64,000 bases of DNA from CAZAQV01 sp964487255 (lineage in GTDB: Bacteria; Myxococcota_A; Polyangia; Polyangiales; CAZAQV01). A program made the position numbers and the translations under genes. Position 1 is the first letter of the stretch. Each line of letters starts with the position of its first letter. Below the pieces are notes generated by a model, which searched no databases, was not told where the DNA came from, and was given only the letters and a program-made list of their open reading frames with translations. Of this stretch, positions 1 through 9,553 are shown piece after piece. Location of the stretch: the NCBI GenBank assembly GCA_964487255.1, contig CAZAQV010000029.1, positions 1 to 64,000 on the forward strand. Direction: 5' to 3'.

Positions 1-110
1 CATGCCAACGACCCTTTGAACGATTCCCCGGTAGGAGGTTGATCAGGTAGTGCTACCTGGCGACGCGCGACGAAGGCCAAGGCCAAGGCATTTCCTTTTC
101 AGTCTCGGGG

Positions 111-449
111 ATGGTGGACTTCGACCATGCCATCATCCACCCGTGGAACGGACAGTGGCCAAGATTATCCTTTCCCGCAGGGACGACGGCCGGTCACACC
201 TATGTGGAAATGCGCTTGATCCCCGACACAGACCCAGGTGTCGACTTGTCCACGGTTCGGGTCTTAGGTTGCGCTTCGAGCGATATCTACGGAGGCGCCA
301 CCGAAACGCTGTCGATCGCCAGTGGCTGGGGTATTGGGCGCCATAAGTATCTCACCGAGAACTGGCAAGCGTTCACCTACACAACCATGAGTGAAACAGA
401 GATTCGCAACAACCCTCCGCCTCCGCTGGTGGATCCTGACGCGCGATAG
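111..449 (+). CDS. Hypothetical protein, possibly the C-terminal fragment of a larger secreted protein
   Basis: Reading from an ATG at 111 gives 112 residues with ordinary coding composition, ending in a proline-rich tail. The same frame stays coding-like back to position 51, before which there is an in-frame TAG at 48-50. No ribosome binding site sits in front of the ATG, and a good one (GTAGGAGG at 31-38) is followed in this frame only by the stop. Either the gene starts at ATG 111, or this is the 3-prime remnant of a gene broken by a stop or frameshift near position 48. I recognise no family. Another gene may end in frame 1 at position 42. The window edge prevents a decision. Confidence 0.4.
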   Translation: MVDFDHAIIHPWNGQWPRLSFPAGTTAGHTYVEMRLIPDTDPGVDLSTVRVLGCASSDIYGGATETLSIASGWGIGRHKYLTENWQAFTYTTMSETEIRNNPPPPLVDPDAR

Positions 450-622
450 CAACTAGAAAGACGTCATTTTTCGAGCAGAAGCGCAAGCTCCGAGTTTGCC
501 CAGCTTCGCACGAACCCAGGCAATTCCAAAGATAACCGAGACTCGCCATTCTCGTTACGGCTGTTTCAGTGCCTTCCTGCTTCACTGAGCAGAGGGCACA
601 GGGGCGCACCAAGGAGGTCGAC

Positions 623-2044
623 ATGGCTCGGTTCACATCTATTTTGCTATTGATCGGGGTATGCACGGCGTGCACGGGAACATTTGGAGAAGAACTCAGT
701 ACAACTTCCTCCTCATCATTGCGCAGCTGCGACGATTCACATAAAAACCCCCGCCATTGGTGTAACGATGGGAAGACACCTGAGCTCGACGCCGAGGTCA
801 CGGATGGGGGAACAGCACAGGCTGATGGGACGAGCCCGACTCCCGATGCGCAGGTCTCGGACGCGGCCGCTCCACAACTAGACGGCTCAAGTGGTGACGC
901 CGTTTCGGCTGCCGGACAAATCCCCCCTGGGTTACCGACTCGCGTGTCCGTGGGCCTCTTTGAGAACCACTACGAAACATGGATGCGTTCGAGCGGCGTC
1001 AATTGGGATGTGCGCTATCGGTATTTTACAAAGAACTGGGTGAACAACTGGGGTTGGGGAAATTACGATGGAAGTTGGGGCGCGCAGTATTTTCAGGAGT
1101 GCGCTGACCAGGGGTCCATTCCGGCCGTCCAATACTATCAGCTTTTTGGAGAGCCGGGGGGTGGCGAATCCGCAACCCTTTCCAAACTCCAAAACGCCGA
1201 AACCATGCGCTCTTACTTCGGCGACTTCAAAATTCTTATGGAGCGCGTACGCGATCACGGCGGACCCGTGCTCATCTTGCTTGAAGCAGACGCCCTCGGC
1301 TTTGTGCAACAGCAAACTTCCGGCAACCCCAGCACCTACGCTGCGATTGCGGCCAGTGGAATGCCCGAGCTTGCCGGACTTCCGAACACGGTCGCTGGGT
1401 GGGGCCTTGCCTTTCTACAGATCAAGAAAGCGGTCGGCGCAAACAACGCCATTCTGGGCGCGCATATTTCAGCTTGGGCAAGCGGTCGTGACGTCCTGCA
1501 CTACTCGACCTCCGACTCCCTCGCCCCCGACGTCGATGCCATCTACAACTTTCTGGGGCCAGCCGGGCTGGCGGACAACGTGACCGGAGAGCGCTACGAT
1601 GTGCTGGTTTCTGATCCGCTCGATCGTGACGCGGACTACTACCGCTTGGTCTATGGCCAAGATCGCTGGTGGGACGCGAGCGAGAGTGCCCCCATCAATA
1701 GCAAGAGTTTTAATCGCTATCATGAGTGGCTTCGGCTTTTCAACCAGCGCGCACAGCTTCGTTGGGTGCTTTGGCAAATCCCAGAAGGCAACTCAAACAA
1801 TCTGAACGTCTACAATGACGGCCAGCCGAGGCAGGGCTACAAGGACAACCGCGCGGAGTACTTTCTTGGAACCCCAAAGAACATAGAACGTTTCGCGGAA
1901 GCTGGGGTGATTTCGCTCCTCTTTGGAGTCGGCACCGGCGGCATGGCCCATCATACCAACGACTACTACGGAGACGGACAGCTCTACATCAAGAGCCGCG
2001 CTCAAGCACTGCTTCGCAACGGTAGCGTCCCGCTAAGTCCGTAA
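623..2044 (+). CDS. Secreted lipoprotein with a probable glycoside-hydrolase-like barrel domain
   Basis: The start is ATG 623, six bases after AAGGAGG at 611-617; an upstream in-frame ATG at 569 lacks such a site and would bury the signal peptide. The 473-residue product begins with a hydrophobic segment ending VCTAC, a plausible though atypical lipobox. A Ser-, Asp- and Pro-rich linker of about 90 residues follows, typical of myxobacterial outer-surface lipoproteins. The rest (about residue 110 on) is rich in Trp, Tyr and Asn. It contains strand-like segments such as VLILLEADALGF and LRWVLWQIPEGN, which resemble strands ending in acidic residues in TIM-barrel glycosidases. Substrate and family are not identifiable; the barrel assignment is inference. 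Confidence 0.7.
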   Translation: MARFTSILLLIGVCTACTGTFGEELSTTSSSSLRSCDDSHKNPRHWCNDGKTPELDAEVTDGGTAQADGTSPTPDAQVSDAAAPQLDGSSGDAVSAAGQIPPGLPTRVSVGLFENHYETWMRSSGVNWDVRYRYFTKNWVNNWGWGNYDGSWGAQYFQECADQGSIPAVQYYQLFGEPGGGESATLSKLQNAETMRSYFGDFKILMERVRDHGGPVLILLEADALGFVQQQTSGNPSTYAAIAASGMPELAGLPNTVAGWGLAFLQIKKAVGANNAILGAHISAWASGRDVLHYSTSDSLAPDVDAIYNFLGPAGLADNVTGERYDVLVSDPLDRDADYYRLVYGQDRWWDASESAPINSKSFNRYHEWLRLFNQRAQLRWVLWQIPEGNSNNLNVYNDGQPRQGYKDNRAEYFLGTPKNIERFAEAGVISLLFGVGTGGMAHHTNDYYGDGQLYIKSRAQALLRNGSVPLSP

Positions 2045-2106
2045 GAGGAGTTCGCGAAAATGAGCTGTCTATCAGCGCGATCGCTGAACCGCCTTCGAAA
2101 GCGGCG

Positions 2107-2838
2107 TCAGTCGTCTTCTTCAAGCAAAAGCCGCTTGCGGTTCGAGCGTTTGATGACTTCACGTGTGCGCTCGTCCGCTTCCATCGCGTTCCACAAGATG
2201 GTGGCAGCCTGCCGGTACTCGTCCGTGTGCAGAATACCGCGCAGGCGCTGCGTGCGCAGGAAGAGAAACGCGGTTTGCGCTACGTCGTGCAGACAATAGT
2301 CGCGTATCTCTTGGTACTGGCCATGATCGTACATACCCTGCACCATGGAGCCGTCGACCTCCATCTTGCCTGGAAGGCCGATCAACTGGGTAAACACATC
2401 GAGCTTGGTGCGGGTCGCGGCGCCATAGTCGGTGAGGGTATCGAGCAGGTCGAGGTGACCTCGCTCGGTGTAACGGTAGCGATAATCGCGGTTCGCGAAG
2501 TAGGCGGGAAACGAAAGCCCGTGCTTCAGACAACGGTTTGTCAGCACCGGCAAGTCGAACCCGCGCCCATTGTACGTAACCAAATCTGGACGCGACTGGC
2601 CAACGAATCGTGAGAAGTCTTTAAGCATCATACGCTCATCCGGTGCCCCCTCCTCGTCACCGCCAAACGAGCCCATGCGGCTAAAATGATGCTGTTCGTC
2701 CAACCAAATCGCGCCGATCGCCACCACCTGATGAATCGGCGGAGGCGGAAAGCCCTGCTTGGTCGCGTCCCACGAAAGCTCAGGGTCACGCACAGTTTCG
2801 ATGTCCACCACAAGATACGACGACACAACAGGCCTCAA
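2107..2838 (-). CDS. Predicted 3'-5' exonuclease related to the PolB exonuclease domain
   Basis: This 243-residue protein has the DnaQ/PolB-type exonuclease layout. Motif Exo I is YLVVDIETV near the N-terminus with the metal-binding D and E. A central YNGRGFDLPVL matches the Exo II segment with its Asp, and YCLHDVAQT matches Exo III. It fits the stand-alone PolB-exonuclease-like family (PF10108), which probably acts in DNA repair or RNA processing; the substrate is unknown. The annotated start is TTG at 2838, preceded by GAGGTAGAG; in-frame GTG codons a few residues later are alternatives. It diverges from the amidotransferase gene across about 57 bp. Confidence 0.82.
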   Translation of the reverse strand: MRPVVSSYLVVDIETVRDPELSWDATKQGFPPPPIHQVVAIGAIWLDEQHHFSRMGSFGGDEEGAPDERMMLKDFSRFVGQSRPDLVTYNGRGFDLPVLTNRCLKHGLSFPAYFANRDYRYRYTERGHLDLLDTLTDYGAATRTKLDVFTQLIGLPGKMEVDGSMVQGMYDHGQYQEIRDYCLHDVAQTAFLFLRTQRLRGILHTDEYRQAATILWNAMEADERTREVIKRSNRKRLLLEEDD

Positions 2839-2895
2839 GGTGACTCTACCTCATATAACGGGCACCGCCGGCAAGCTGTGGTAATTTGGTGACCT

Positions 2896-3750
2896 ATGTG
2901 CAGGATCTTTGGCTTTCGGAGCACCATCCGCTCGCGGGTGCACCGCTCACTGGTTGACGCCGACAACGCGCTGGCCGACCAGAGCGCCAAGCATCCTGAC
3001 GGCTGGGGTGTCGCCTACTATATCGACTCGGCTCCTCATGTGACGCGAGTGCCGAGCGCGGCGTTTAGCGACCAGATCTTTCGTCGCGTTTCGGGCGTGG
3101 CCTCCTCCGAGACCGTGCTCGCACACGTCCGGCAAGCCACCCAGGGCGACAACAACGTTCTAAACTGTCACCCCTTTCAGTTCGGGCGTTGGACCTTCGT
3201 CCACAACGGCGACGTCCCCAACTGGAAAGAAATGCGTCCCGACCTCACCGCGCTGGTCGAGGCAGACCTCCGTCGCTTCATCCTCGGCGATACGGACAGC
3301 GAAACCATCTTTTTCATCTTTCTCACACACCTCTCCAAACACGGTCCACTCGCCAGTCGCTTCGAGCTCGATGTGATCAACGACGCCATGGGCGAAACGG
3401 TCGGGCAGGTTCGCGACATCTGCGACAGCGCAGAGAAGCGCTCGCTCCTCACCTTTGTGCTCACCGACGGCGAACTGATGTTTGCCACCCACGGCGGCAA
3501 GGAACTCCGTTGGTCGACGCACAAGACGCGCTGCAGCGACCGCGACCATTGCCCGAACTTGGCGCCGCAGTGCGAGTCTCCGACGCGCTCGGGCTTCGTC
3601 AATCACCTCGTCATCTCCAGCGAAGTCATCAAAGGCGAAAACGTCTGGAACGAGATGCAAGAAAACGAGACCGTCGCCGTGAATCGAATGATGAATCTTC
3701 ACATCGGCAAGATCGGCCGCCGCACCCTGCCCGTCACCGCCTCCTGCTGA
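2896..3750 (+). CDS. Class II glutamine amidotransferase
   Basis: The sequence begins MCRIFGFRS, so removal of Met exposes the N-terminal Cys nucleophile of class II (Ntn) amidotransferases. Other family landmarks are HPDGWGVAYY, AHVRQATQG and FVHNGDVPNW, the glutamine-binding HNG motif. At 284 residues it contains only the glutaminase domain and no synthetase partner, as in the YafJ/EgtC-like group. It could take part in a small-molecule amidotransfer or gamma-glutamyl hydrolysis; the neighbours do not indicate which. No ergothioneine genes are next to it. Confidence 0.88.
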   Translation: MCRIFGFRSTIRSRVHRSLVDADNALADQSAKHPDGWGVAYYIDSAPHVTRVPSAAFSDQIFRRVSGVASSETVLAHVRQATQGDNNVLNCHPFQFGRWTFVHNGDVPNWKEMRPDLTALVEADLRRFILGDTDSETIFFIFLTHLSKHGPLASRFELDVINDAMGETVGQVRDICDSAEKRSLLTFVLTDGELMFATHGGKELRWSTHKTRCSDRDHCPNLAPQCESPTRSGFVNHLVISSEVIKGENVWNEMQENETVAVNRMMNLHIGKIGRRTLPVTASC

Positions 3751-3855
3751 CGCTCGGGCCTGTTTTTAGGCAGATTTTCCGCATAAGGTTCACTACTACA
3801 CGGCGTAGCGGGCGCGGCGTGTACAATAACAGTTGGAGCAAAAGAAGAGCCCACC

Positions 3856-4977
3856 ATGCGCATCCTTGTAGTTGACGACGACACCTCCATCCAAAAGATC
3901 GCAACCCGCTGCCTGACCGATCGTGGGCACCAAGTCAGTTGTCTCGGAGATGGCGCGGAAGCCGTGAACTGGATCGAAGACAACATCGTCGATGTGGTGG
4001 TCGCGGATTACAACCTCCCTGGAGTCAACGGGCTCGAGATTCTCGCGCGCGTCCGTAAGCTTTACCCAGCCAGTGCGCGGCTCATGATGTCAGGCGCGCT
4101 CGATCTGCACAGCACCATGGAGGCCGTTAACCGCGGCGAGGTCGCGCGCGTTCTTCAAAAACCCTTTACGGGTGCCGACCTCGTGTCCTCCGTGGAGGCT
4201 GCGGTTGGCTCACTCAAGCAGGTTGGCGAACATTATGTGCGTTCGTCAGCTTCGGATCGTACGCAGGTGGCCGCCGACCTCGAAGAATGTTTTCAGTCGA
4301 ACCTGCTCCGTCTTGCCGTGCAACCCATTTTCGATGCGCAAACGCGTGCATGCTTCGGCTATGAAGCGCTCTTGCGCAGCCGCCATGAAGTTTTGCGAGG
4401 CCCACTCGAAGTACTGGAAGCCGCGGAAATGCACGGCCGCATCGAGAAGCTAAGCCGTGAGATGTGCAAACTCGGGGCCCAGTGGTTTCAGGCATTCGAC
4501 AATGACGAACACCTGTTTCTGAACTTGCATCCTGCCGAACTTGAAAATCCGACCTCGCTGCTCGAGCGATTCGCAGTCCTCCAGGACTTCTCCGAGCGCA
4601 TCATTATCGAAATTACCGAGCGAGGCTCCGTGAAGGACTTGTCATCACTGCGGACATCGATACGTGGCCTTCGGGAGATGGGGTTCGGCATCGCCCTCGA
4701 CGACTTGGGCGCTGGCTATAGCTCGCTTTCGATGCTCGCCGAACTCAAACCTCGATACATCAAGATCGACATGAGCCTCATCCGAGACATTCACCTCGAC
4801 CTGCACCGTCAACACGTGGTCCGACTGGTATGTAACCTTGCACGCACACTCGATTCGCGTGTTGTAGCGGAAGGAATCGAGAACGAAGAGGAGCTCGCGA
4901 CCAGTATCGCCTGTGGCGCACACCTGCTTCAAGGCTACTACCTCGGTAGGCCCAGCGATAACCTGTGGAAACCATAA
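3856..4977 (+). CDS. Response regulator with receiver and EAL domains (cyclic-di-GMP phosphodiesterase)
   Basis: Residues 1 to about 120 form a receiver domain: VVDDD acidic pocket, phosphoacceptor Asp in VVVADYNLPG, and the conserved Lys in LQKPF. Residues from about 140 form an EAL phosphodiesterase domain. It retains YEALLRS (the EAL signature), NLHP, IIIEITE, DDLGAGYSS, IKIDM, AEGIEN and QGYYLGRP, so the metal and substrate ligands look intact and active hydrolysis of cyclic-di-GMP to pGpG is expected. The gene stands alone with no adjacent kinase, so its phosphodonor is unknown. The sequence upstream contains TACAAT about 30 bp before the ATG but no convincing -35. Confidence 0.92.
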   Translation: MRILVVDDDTSIQKIATRCLTDRGHQVSCLGDGAEAVNWIEDNIVDVVVADYNLPGVNGLEILARVRKLYPASARLMMSGALDLHSTMEAVNRGEVARVLQKPFTGADLVSSVEAAVGSLKQVGEHYVRSSASDRTQVAADLEECFQSNLLRLAVQPIFDAQTRACFGYEALLRSRHEVLRGPLEVLEAAEMHGRIEKLSREMCKLGAQWFQAFDNDEHLFLNLHPAELENPTSLLERFAVLQDFSERIIIEITERGSVKDLSSLRTSIRGLREMGFGIALDDLGAGYSSLSMLAELKPRYIKIDMSLIRDIHLDLHRQHVVRLVCNLARTLDSRVVAEGIENEEELATSIACGAHLLQGYYLGRPSDNLWKP

Positions 4978-5088
4978 GCGCTACCGGCCCATCCTCCGCC
5001 TATAGCAAACAGTGAACGCCTGTGTGAGACTCGCCCGCTGAGGGGGTGCAGATCGATCGTGGCTCCCGACCGTCAGCTCAGGGGCCCC

Positions 5089-8000
5089 ATGCGAAAACTT
5101 TTCTTCACCCTTCTCGTTTCGACCCTACTCACGCCCGCCTTATCCCAAGCGCAAGCTGCCGACCTCAACGTGCCCCCTTCTTTAGAGCCGTGGGTCGACT
5201 GGGTGCTCGACGAATCGCCGCTTTACGGCTGCACCTGGGTGGACGGCGACCGCACCTGTGACTGGCCTGGCGTACTCGAAGTGCGCGCAAGCGACTCGGG
5301 CGCCACGTTCAGCCAAAAGCTTGAGGTCGACCGTAAGCTCGCCATCGCCTTGCCGGGCGACGCCGAGCACTGGCCCGAAGATGTCCGCGCAGACGGAAAA
5401 GCCATCGCCATCGAAAACATGGGTGACATGCCTTTTGTGACGCTCTTGCCGGGCTCACACACCCTCACCGGCCGCTTCGTTTGGCCGAAGCTTCCTGACG
5501 GCCTTCACATCCCTGCGGACGTGGGTCGGGTCGAACTCTGGGTCGGGGGCGAGCAGATCCGCTTCGCACGCCGTGCGGAGGACGGCAAACTTTGGCTCGC
5601 GAAGAGCAGCGAAGTTGCCGCCGGGACAGCGCGAGACGGCGTGGAGCTCGATGTCTTCCGAGTTCTTCGCGACGGTGTTCCACCCATGCTCGATACCGTG
5701 ATCTTGGTGCGCGCCTCAGGCCGCGCACGCGAACTCAACTTGGGTAACGTGCTCCCTCAAAACGTGGTGCCTATGAACGTCACCGCCGGCCTACCCGTAC
5801 AAATCGACGCTCAGAGCGGAGACCTGCGCATCCAACTGCGCGCCGGTTCGCATGAGGTACGCATTCAGGGCCGCGCCAATGGTGATGTTAGAAGCTTCGA
5901 GATGGTGAGCGCCCCCTCGCCATGGCCCGAGTTTGAAATCTGGTCTTGGCAAGGGGACGAATCACTTCGCCAGGTCGAAGTTCAAGGTGTGCCCGGTATC
6001 GATCCGGCGCGCACGAGCATGCCCCAAGCGTGGCGCGCCCTGCCCGCGTTTTCCGTCGGACCAAAGCAAACGCTCAAGCTCGACGTTTTGCGCCGTGGGC
6101 AATCGGCGCAACCCCCCAACCAACTTCGATTGGCGCGTCAGATGTGGCTCGACCTCTCAGGTGAAGCGCTGACCATTCGCGACCGAATCCACGGCTCCAT
6201 GAAGCAAGACTGGCGCCTCGACCTGGAAGCCGCACCCTTGGGCCACGTTTCGCTCTCCGGTGAGGACCAGCTCATTACGCAGTCGCCAGTACAGGGTAGC
6301 CATGCTTCAGGGGTTGAGATTCGTGACGGCAACGTCGACCTCACCGCCGAGTGGCGGCTCGACCGCAAGACCTCGTTACCCGCCGTGGGTTGGTCACAAG
6401 ACATGCAGCATCTGTCGGCGGTGCTCCACATCCCACCCGGCTGGAGTCTACTCGCCGCCCGCGGCGTCGACAAGGTGCCCAACACGTGGGTGGCGCGCTG
6501 GAACGTGTACGGCTTCTTTTTCGTACTACTCATCGCGCTGGCCATTGGCAAACTCGCGGGCTGGCGCTGGCTCCCGGTCGCGCTCGTCGGCTTTGTACTC
6601 GCCTACCACGAGAGCGACATGCCGCTCGTGGTGTGGGTCGTTCTGCTCGCACTCTTGGCTCTGCTAACCGTGCTCCCGGCCGGCGTCTGGCGCACGCTGA
6701 CCGAAGCCACCTGGGCGTGTACAGCGCTCGCGCTCATCTTTCAGCTCGCACCGTTTTTGGTCACGCAGGTTCGTGAAGCCATGTACCCGCAGATCGAACA
6801 GCGCTACGTTGACTACAGTTCGTTTGGATTTGGCGGCACGGCCAAGGACTTCGAGGCGCCCGCCAGCCCAGCACCCACTGAGGAAGTCGAAATGATGGAG
6901 GAGCCGCTCGTGCAAAGCGCGACGCGCGGCCGAGGTGACATGGCAACCATCGACGCCAAAGAACAAATGGCTGCCGAAGACGACCTCGCGATCGAGCAGA
7001 AACCTGCCGGCGGATCGATCTTCGACAAGCGCAAACGACGCATCCTCGATTCGCTAGTCTCCGATCCCGCCCAGAACCAGGACGGCGACTGGAACGGCTA
7101 CAGCGACTCTATCAACTATCGGTCCCAGCAAAAGTCGCTGCTCAAGCAAGACCCCAACGCGGTCATTTCCACCGGCCCCGGAGTCTACAACTGGGAGTGG
7201 AAGCGCGCTGATCTAAGCTGGTCAGGCCCCGTCGCCAAAGACCACCAGATTCAGCTTTGGCTGCTTTCGCCGCTCGACAATCGCTTCTTGACCGCAATTC
7301 GCGTGCTCTGTCTGCTCGCCCTCGCCATCGTGCTGCTCCTCTTACATCCGTGGCGCCCCCGACCTGCGTCCGCGTCCAAACACCCACCGGCCTCGAAGCC
7401 CGCCCCGTCGACCACAGCGGCAGCTGCGGCGAGCCTCTTGATTCTCACTTCGGTCGCGCAGGCGCAGTCGCCTTTCCCGTCATCTGAACTCTTGGACGAA
7501 CTACGCGAACGGGTCACCAAGAGCCCCGAGTGCGACGACGCGTGTGTCGAGCTCGGCACCGCGACCGTCCGCGTCAAGGGCAACGCCGCGACACTCGACC
7601 TTGATGTGCATGCCGCGACCGATTCGGCCGTGACCTTACCCGGACCCGCCAAGAGCTGGACACCTGATGATGTGCGGATCGACGGTCGTTCGAGCACGGC
7701 GCTGCGCCTCGACGGCAGTGGCTTTTTGCAGCTCAAGGTCCCCGCCGGCAAACACACCGTGCAGCTGAGCGGCCTGCTCCCTCCCGAAGACGCCGTGACG
7801 CTTGAATTCAGCGAGCAGCCTCATCGCGTCGAAGTGAGCGCGCCCGAGTGGGAAGCCATCGGCTTGCGTGAAGACGGGCGCATCAGCGGCTCGCTGCAGC
7901 TCCAGCGACGCATGGATGTCGCCGGCGAGCAAGGCAAGACCTCGGCCTCCAAACTGCCGCCATGGTTCATGCTGACGCGCCGGCTCGAAATCGGCGTGCG

Positions 8001-9486
8001 CTGGTCCGTGACTTCCACACTCGAGCGTCGGACGCCTATCGGCAGCCCCGAAATCGTGCGTATCCCGCTGCTCCCGGGCGAGTCGGTCACCGAATCAGAA
8101 CTCGAGATCGAAAACGGCGAACTCGTCATCTCGTTCGGGCGCGACGAACAGGTCCGCACCTGGACCTCTTCGCTAAGCCCCACCAAATCGCTTACACTCA
8201 CCGCAGCTCAGGGTCGTCCATGGTCCGAGGCGTGGCAGATCACTTGCGGTCCGATTTGGCGCTGCACGGCGGGAGACAACCTCGCGCCCGTCTCGCACCT
8301 CTCCGGCGCGCAATGGTCGCCGGTGTATCGGCCGTGGCCGGGTGAGAAACTGACGGTCACATTCGTCCAACCTAAAGGCGTCAAGGGCGCAACGTCCACG
8401 ATCGACAACGCAACCCTAACCCTTCGACCAGGCAACCGCCTACTGAGCGCGACGCTGCAAGCCTCCATCCGCACCAGTCAAGGCGGGCCACACAAGTGGC
8501 AGATTCCGAGCGACGCCGCAGTACAGTCGCTTGCGGTCAACGGTGAGGACATCCCGATCGAATTTCGCAAGGGCAAACTGCAAACCACGTTGCGGCCCGG
8601 CGAAAACTCCGTCGCTATCGAGTGGCAACAAGATAGGGGCATGGGCACGACGTTCAACGCGCCGAAAGTTTCGCTCGGTGCTCAAGCAGTCAACTTGCGC
8701 ACCGAAATCGAGCTGCCGCAAGACCGCTGGCTCATCTGGGCGAACGGCCCCAGCTGGGGTCCGGCGATTCTCTTCTGGTCGAACTTCTTTTTGATCCTGC
8801 TACTCGCCCTGCTCGCGTCACGCGTGCCGCGAAGCCCCCTTCGACTTCATGAGTGGGTCCTGCTCGGGCTCGGACTAACCCAGGTTCCAACCTGGGTCGC
8901 GCTCTTGCTCGCGGGTTGGTTCTTCGCGCTCGCATACCGACGCGCTCGCCCCTTTACCTCTGCGGGAGCGTTCAACGTCACGCAGCTTGCGCTCGCCTTC
9001 TATACTTTGATCGCACTCGTCTGCTTTTACGCGGCGGTACACACGGGCCTCTTGGTCAACCCCGACTGGCAGGTCGAAGGCCAAGGCAGTCACAACGGGC
9101 AGCTCAACTGGTATCTCGACCGCAGCGAAGGGGCGATGCCGCACGTGTCGGTTTTGAGTTTGCCACTCGGTTGGTGGCGGGGCGTCATGCTCGTGTGGGC
9201 GCTTTGGCTCGCGTGGAAGCTTCTCGGTTGGGTTCCTTGGGCTTGGACAAGCTTCAGCGAAGGCGGACGCTGGAAGAAGTTTCCGAAGAAGCCCAAAGCT
9301 CCGCAACCTGGCCGAGCGAGACCTGCGGGGGCCACACCAGCAAGCGCTTCCGTTCCCGCCGGCGTGACGACCGGCCTTCCGTCGGCCCGCGCCGGCGTTT
9401 CCAAACGCAAGCGCAAGGACACGCCGCGCGCGTCACTACCGCCCGAAGGGCTCGGCTTCAAGCTCCCCAAAGACAACGACGATTAG
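5089..9486 (+). CDS. Large membrane protein of unknown function with two related halves
   Basis: I chose ATG 5089, after AGGGG, because it opens directly on a Sec signal peptide (MRKLFFTLLVSTLL, then QAQA). A GTG at 5059 would add ten polar residues in front. The 1465-residue protein consists of a periplasmic beta-rich half, a cluster of membrane segments at roughly 485-570, and a variable linker. A membrane segment near 745 and a second signal-peptide-like stretch ending SVAQAQ near 800 follow. Then comes another beta-rich half and a final group of membrane segments near 1225-1390. Both beta-rich halves begin with similar patterns: a Cys-containing opening, a 'VRADGKAIAI' or 'VRIDGRSSTA' strand and a 'PGSHT' or 'AGKHT' strand. 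I do not recognise a named family; it looks like a fusion of two related exported proteins. Confidence 0.75.
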   Translation: MRKLFFTLLVSTLLTPALSQAQAADLNVPPSLEPWVDWVLDESPLYGCTWVDGDRTCDWPGVLEVRASDSGATFSQKLEVDRKLAIALPGDAEHWPEDVRADGKAIAIENMGDMPFVTLLPGSHTLTGRFVWPKLPDGLHIPADVGRVELWVGGEQIRFARRAEDGKLWLAKSSEVAAGTARDGVELDVFRVLRDGVPPMLDTVILVRASGRARELNLGNVLPQNVVPMNVTAGLPVQIDAQSGDLRIQLRAGSHEVRIQGRANGDVRSFEMVSAPSPWPEFEIWSWQGDESLRQVEVQGVPGIDPARTSMPQAWRALPAFSVGPKQTLKLDVLRRGQSAQPPNQLRLARQMWLDLSGEALTIRDRIHGSMKQDWRLDLEAAPLGHVSLSGEDQLITQSPVQGSHASGVEIRDGNVDLTAEWRLDRKTSLPAVGWSQDMQHLSAVLHIPPGWSLLAARGVDKVPNTWVARWNVYGFFFVLLIALAIGKLAGWRWLPVALVGFVLAYHESDMPLVVWVVLLALLALLTVLPAGVWRTLTEATWACTALALIFQLAPFLVTQVREAMYPQIEQRYVDYSSFGFGGTAKDFEAPASPAPTEEVEMMEEPLVQSATRGRGDMATIDAKEQMAAEDDLAIEQKPAGGSIFDKRKRRILDSLVSDPAQNQDGDWNGYSDSINYRSQQKSLLKQDPNAVISTGPGVYNWEWKRADLSWSGPVAKDHQIQLWLLSPLDNRFLTAIRVLCLLALAIVLLLLHPWRPRPASASKHPPASKPAPSTTAAAAASLLILTSVAQAQSPFPSSELLDELRERVTKSPECDDACVELGTATVRVKGNAATLDLDVHAATDSAVTLPGPAKSWTPDDVRIDGRSSTALRLDGSGFLQLKVPAGKHTVQLSGLLPPEDAVTLEFSEQPHRVEVSAPEWEAIGLREDGRISGSLQLQRRMDVAGEQGKTSASKLPPWFMLTRRLEIGVRWSVTSTLERRTPIGSPEIVRIPLLPGESVTESELEIENGELVISFGRDEQVRTWTSSLSPTKSLTLTAAQGRPWSEAWQITCGPIWRCTAGDNLAPVSHLSGAQWSPVYRPWPGEKLTVTFVQPKGVKGATSTIDNATLTLRPGNRLLSATLQASIRTSQGGPHKWQIPSDAAVQSLAVNGEDIPIEFRKGKLQTTLRPGENSVAIEWQQDRGMGTTFNAPKVSLGAQAVNLRTEIELPQDRWLIWANGPSWGPAILFWSNFFLILLLALLASRVPRSPLRLHEWVLLGLGLTQVPTWVALLLAGWFFALAYRRARPFTSAGAFNVTQLALAFYTLIALVCFYAAVHTGLLVNPDWQVEGQGSHNGQLNWYLDRSEGAMPHVSVLSLPLGWWRGVMLVWALWLAWKLLGWVPWAWTSFSEGGRWKKFPKKPKAPQPGRARPAGATPASASVPAGVTTGLPSARAGVSKRKRKDTPRASLPPEGLGFKLPKDNDD

Positions 9487-9489
9487 CGC

Positions 9490-9503
9490 GTGCCATGCAC
9501 CGG
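9490..9503 (+). repeat. Left 14-bp terminal inverted repeat of the RAYT element
   Basis: GTGCCATGCACCGG begins four bases after the stop codon of the upstream membrane protein gene. It is the exact reverse complement of 10308-10321. Confidence 0.8.
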
Positions 9504-9553
9504 CAGTCCAACCCCGCGGGATCACAAAGCAGCTCAGCAAAACGCGACGAACC

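Noticed and set aside
3760..3783. Terminator after the amidotransferase gene
   Set aside because: GCCT-GTTTTT-AGGC has only a four-base stem and no proper T run; too weak to annotate.
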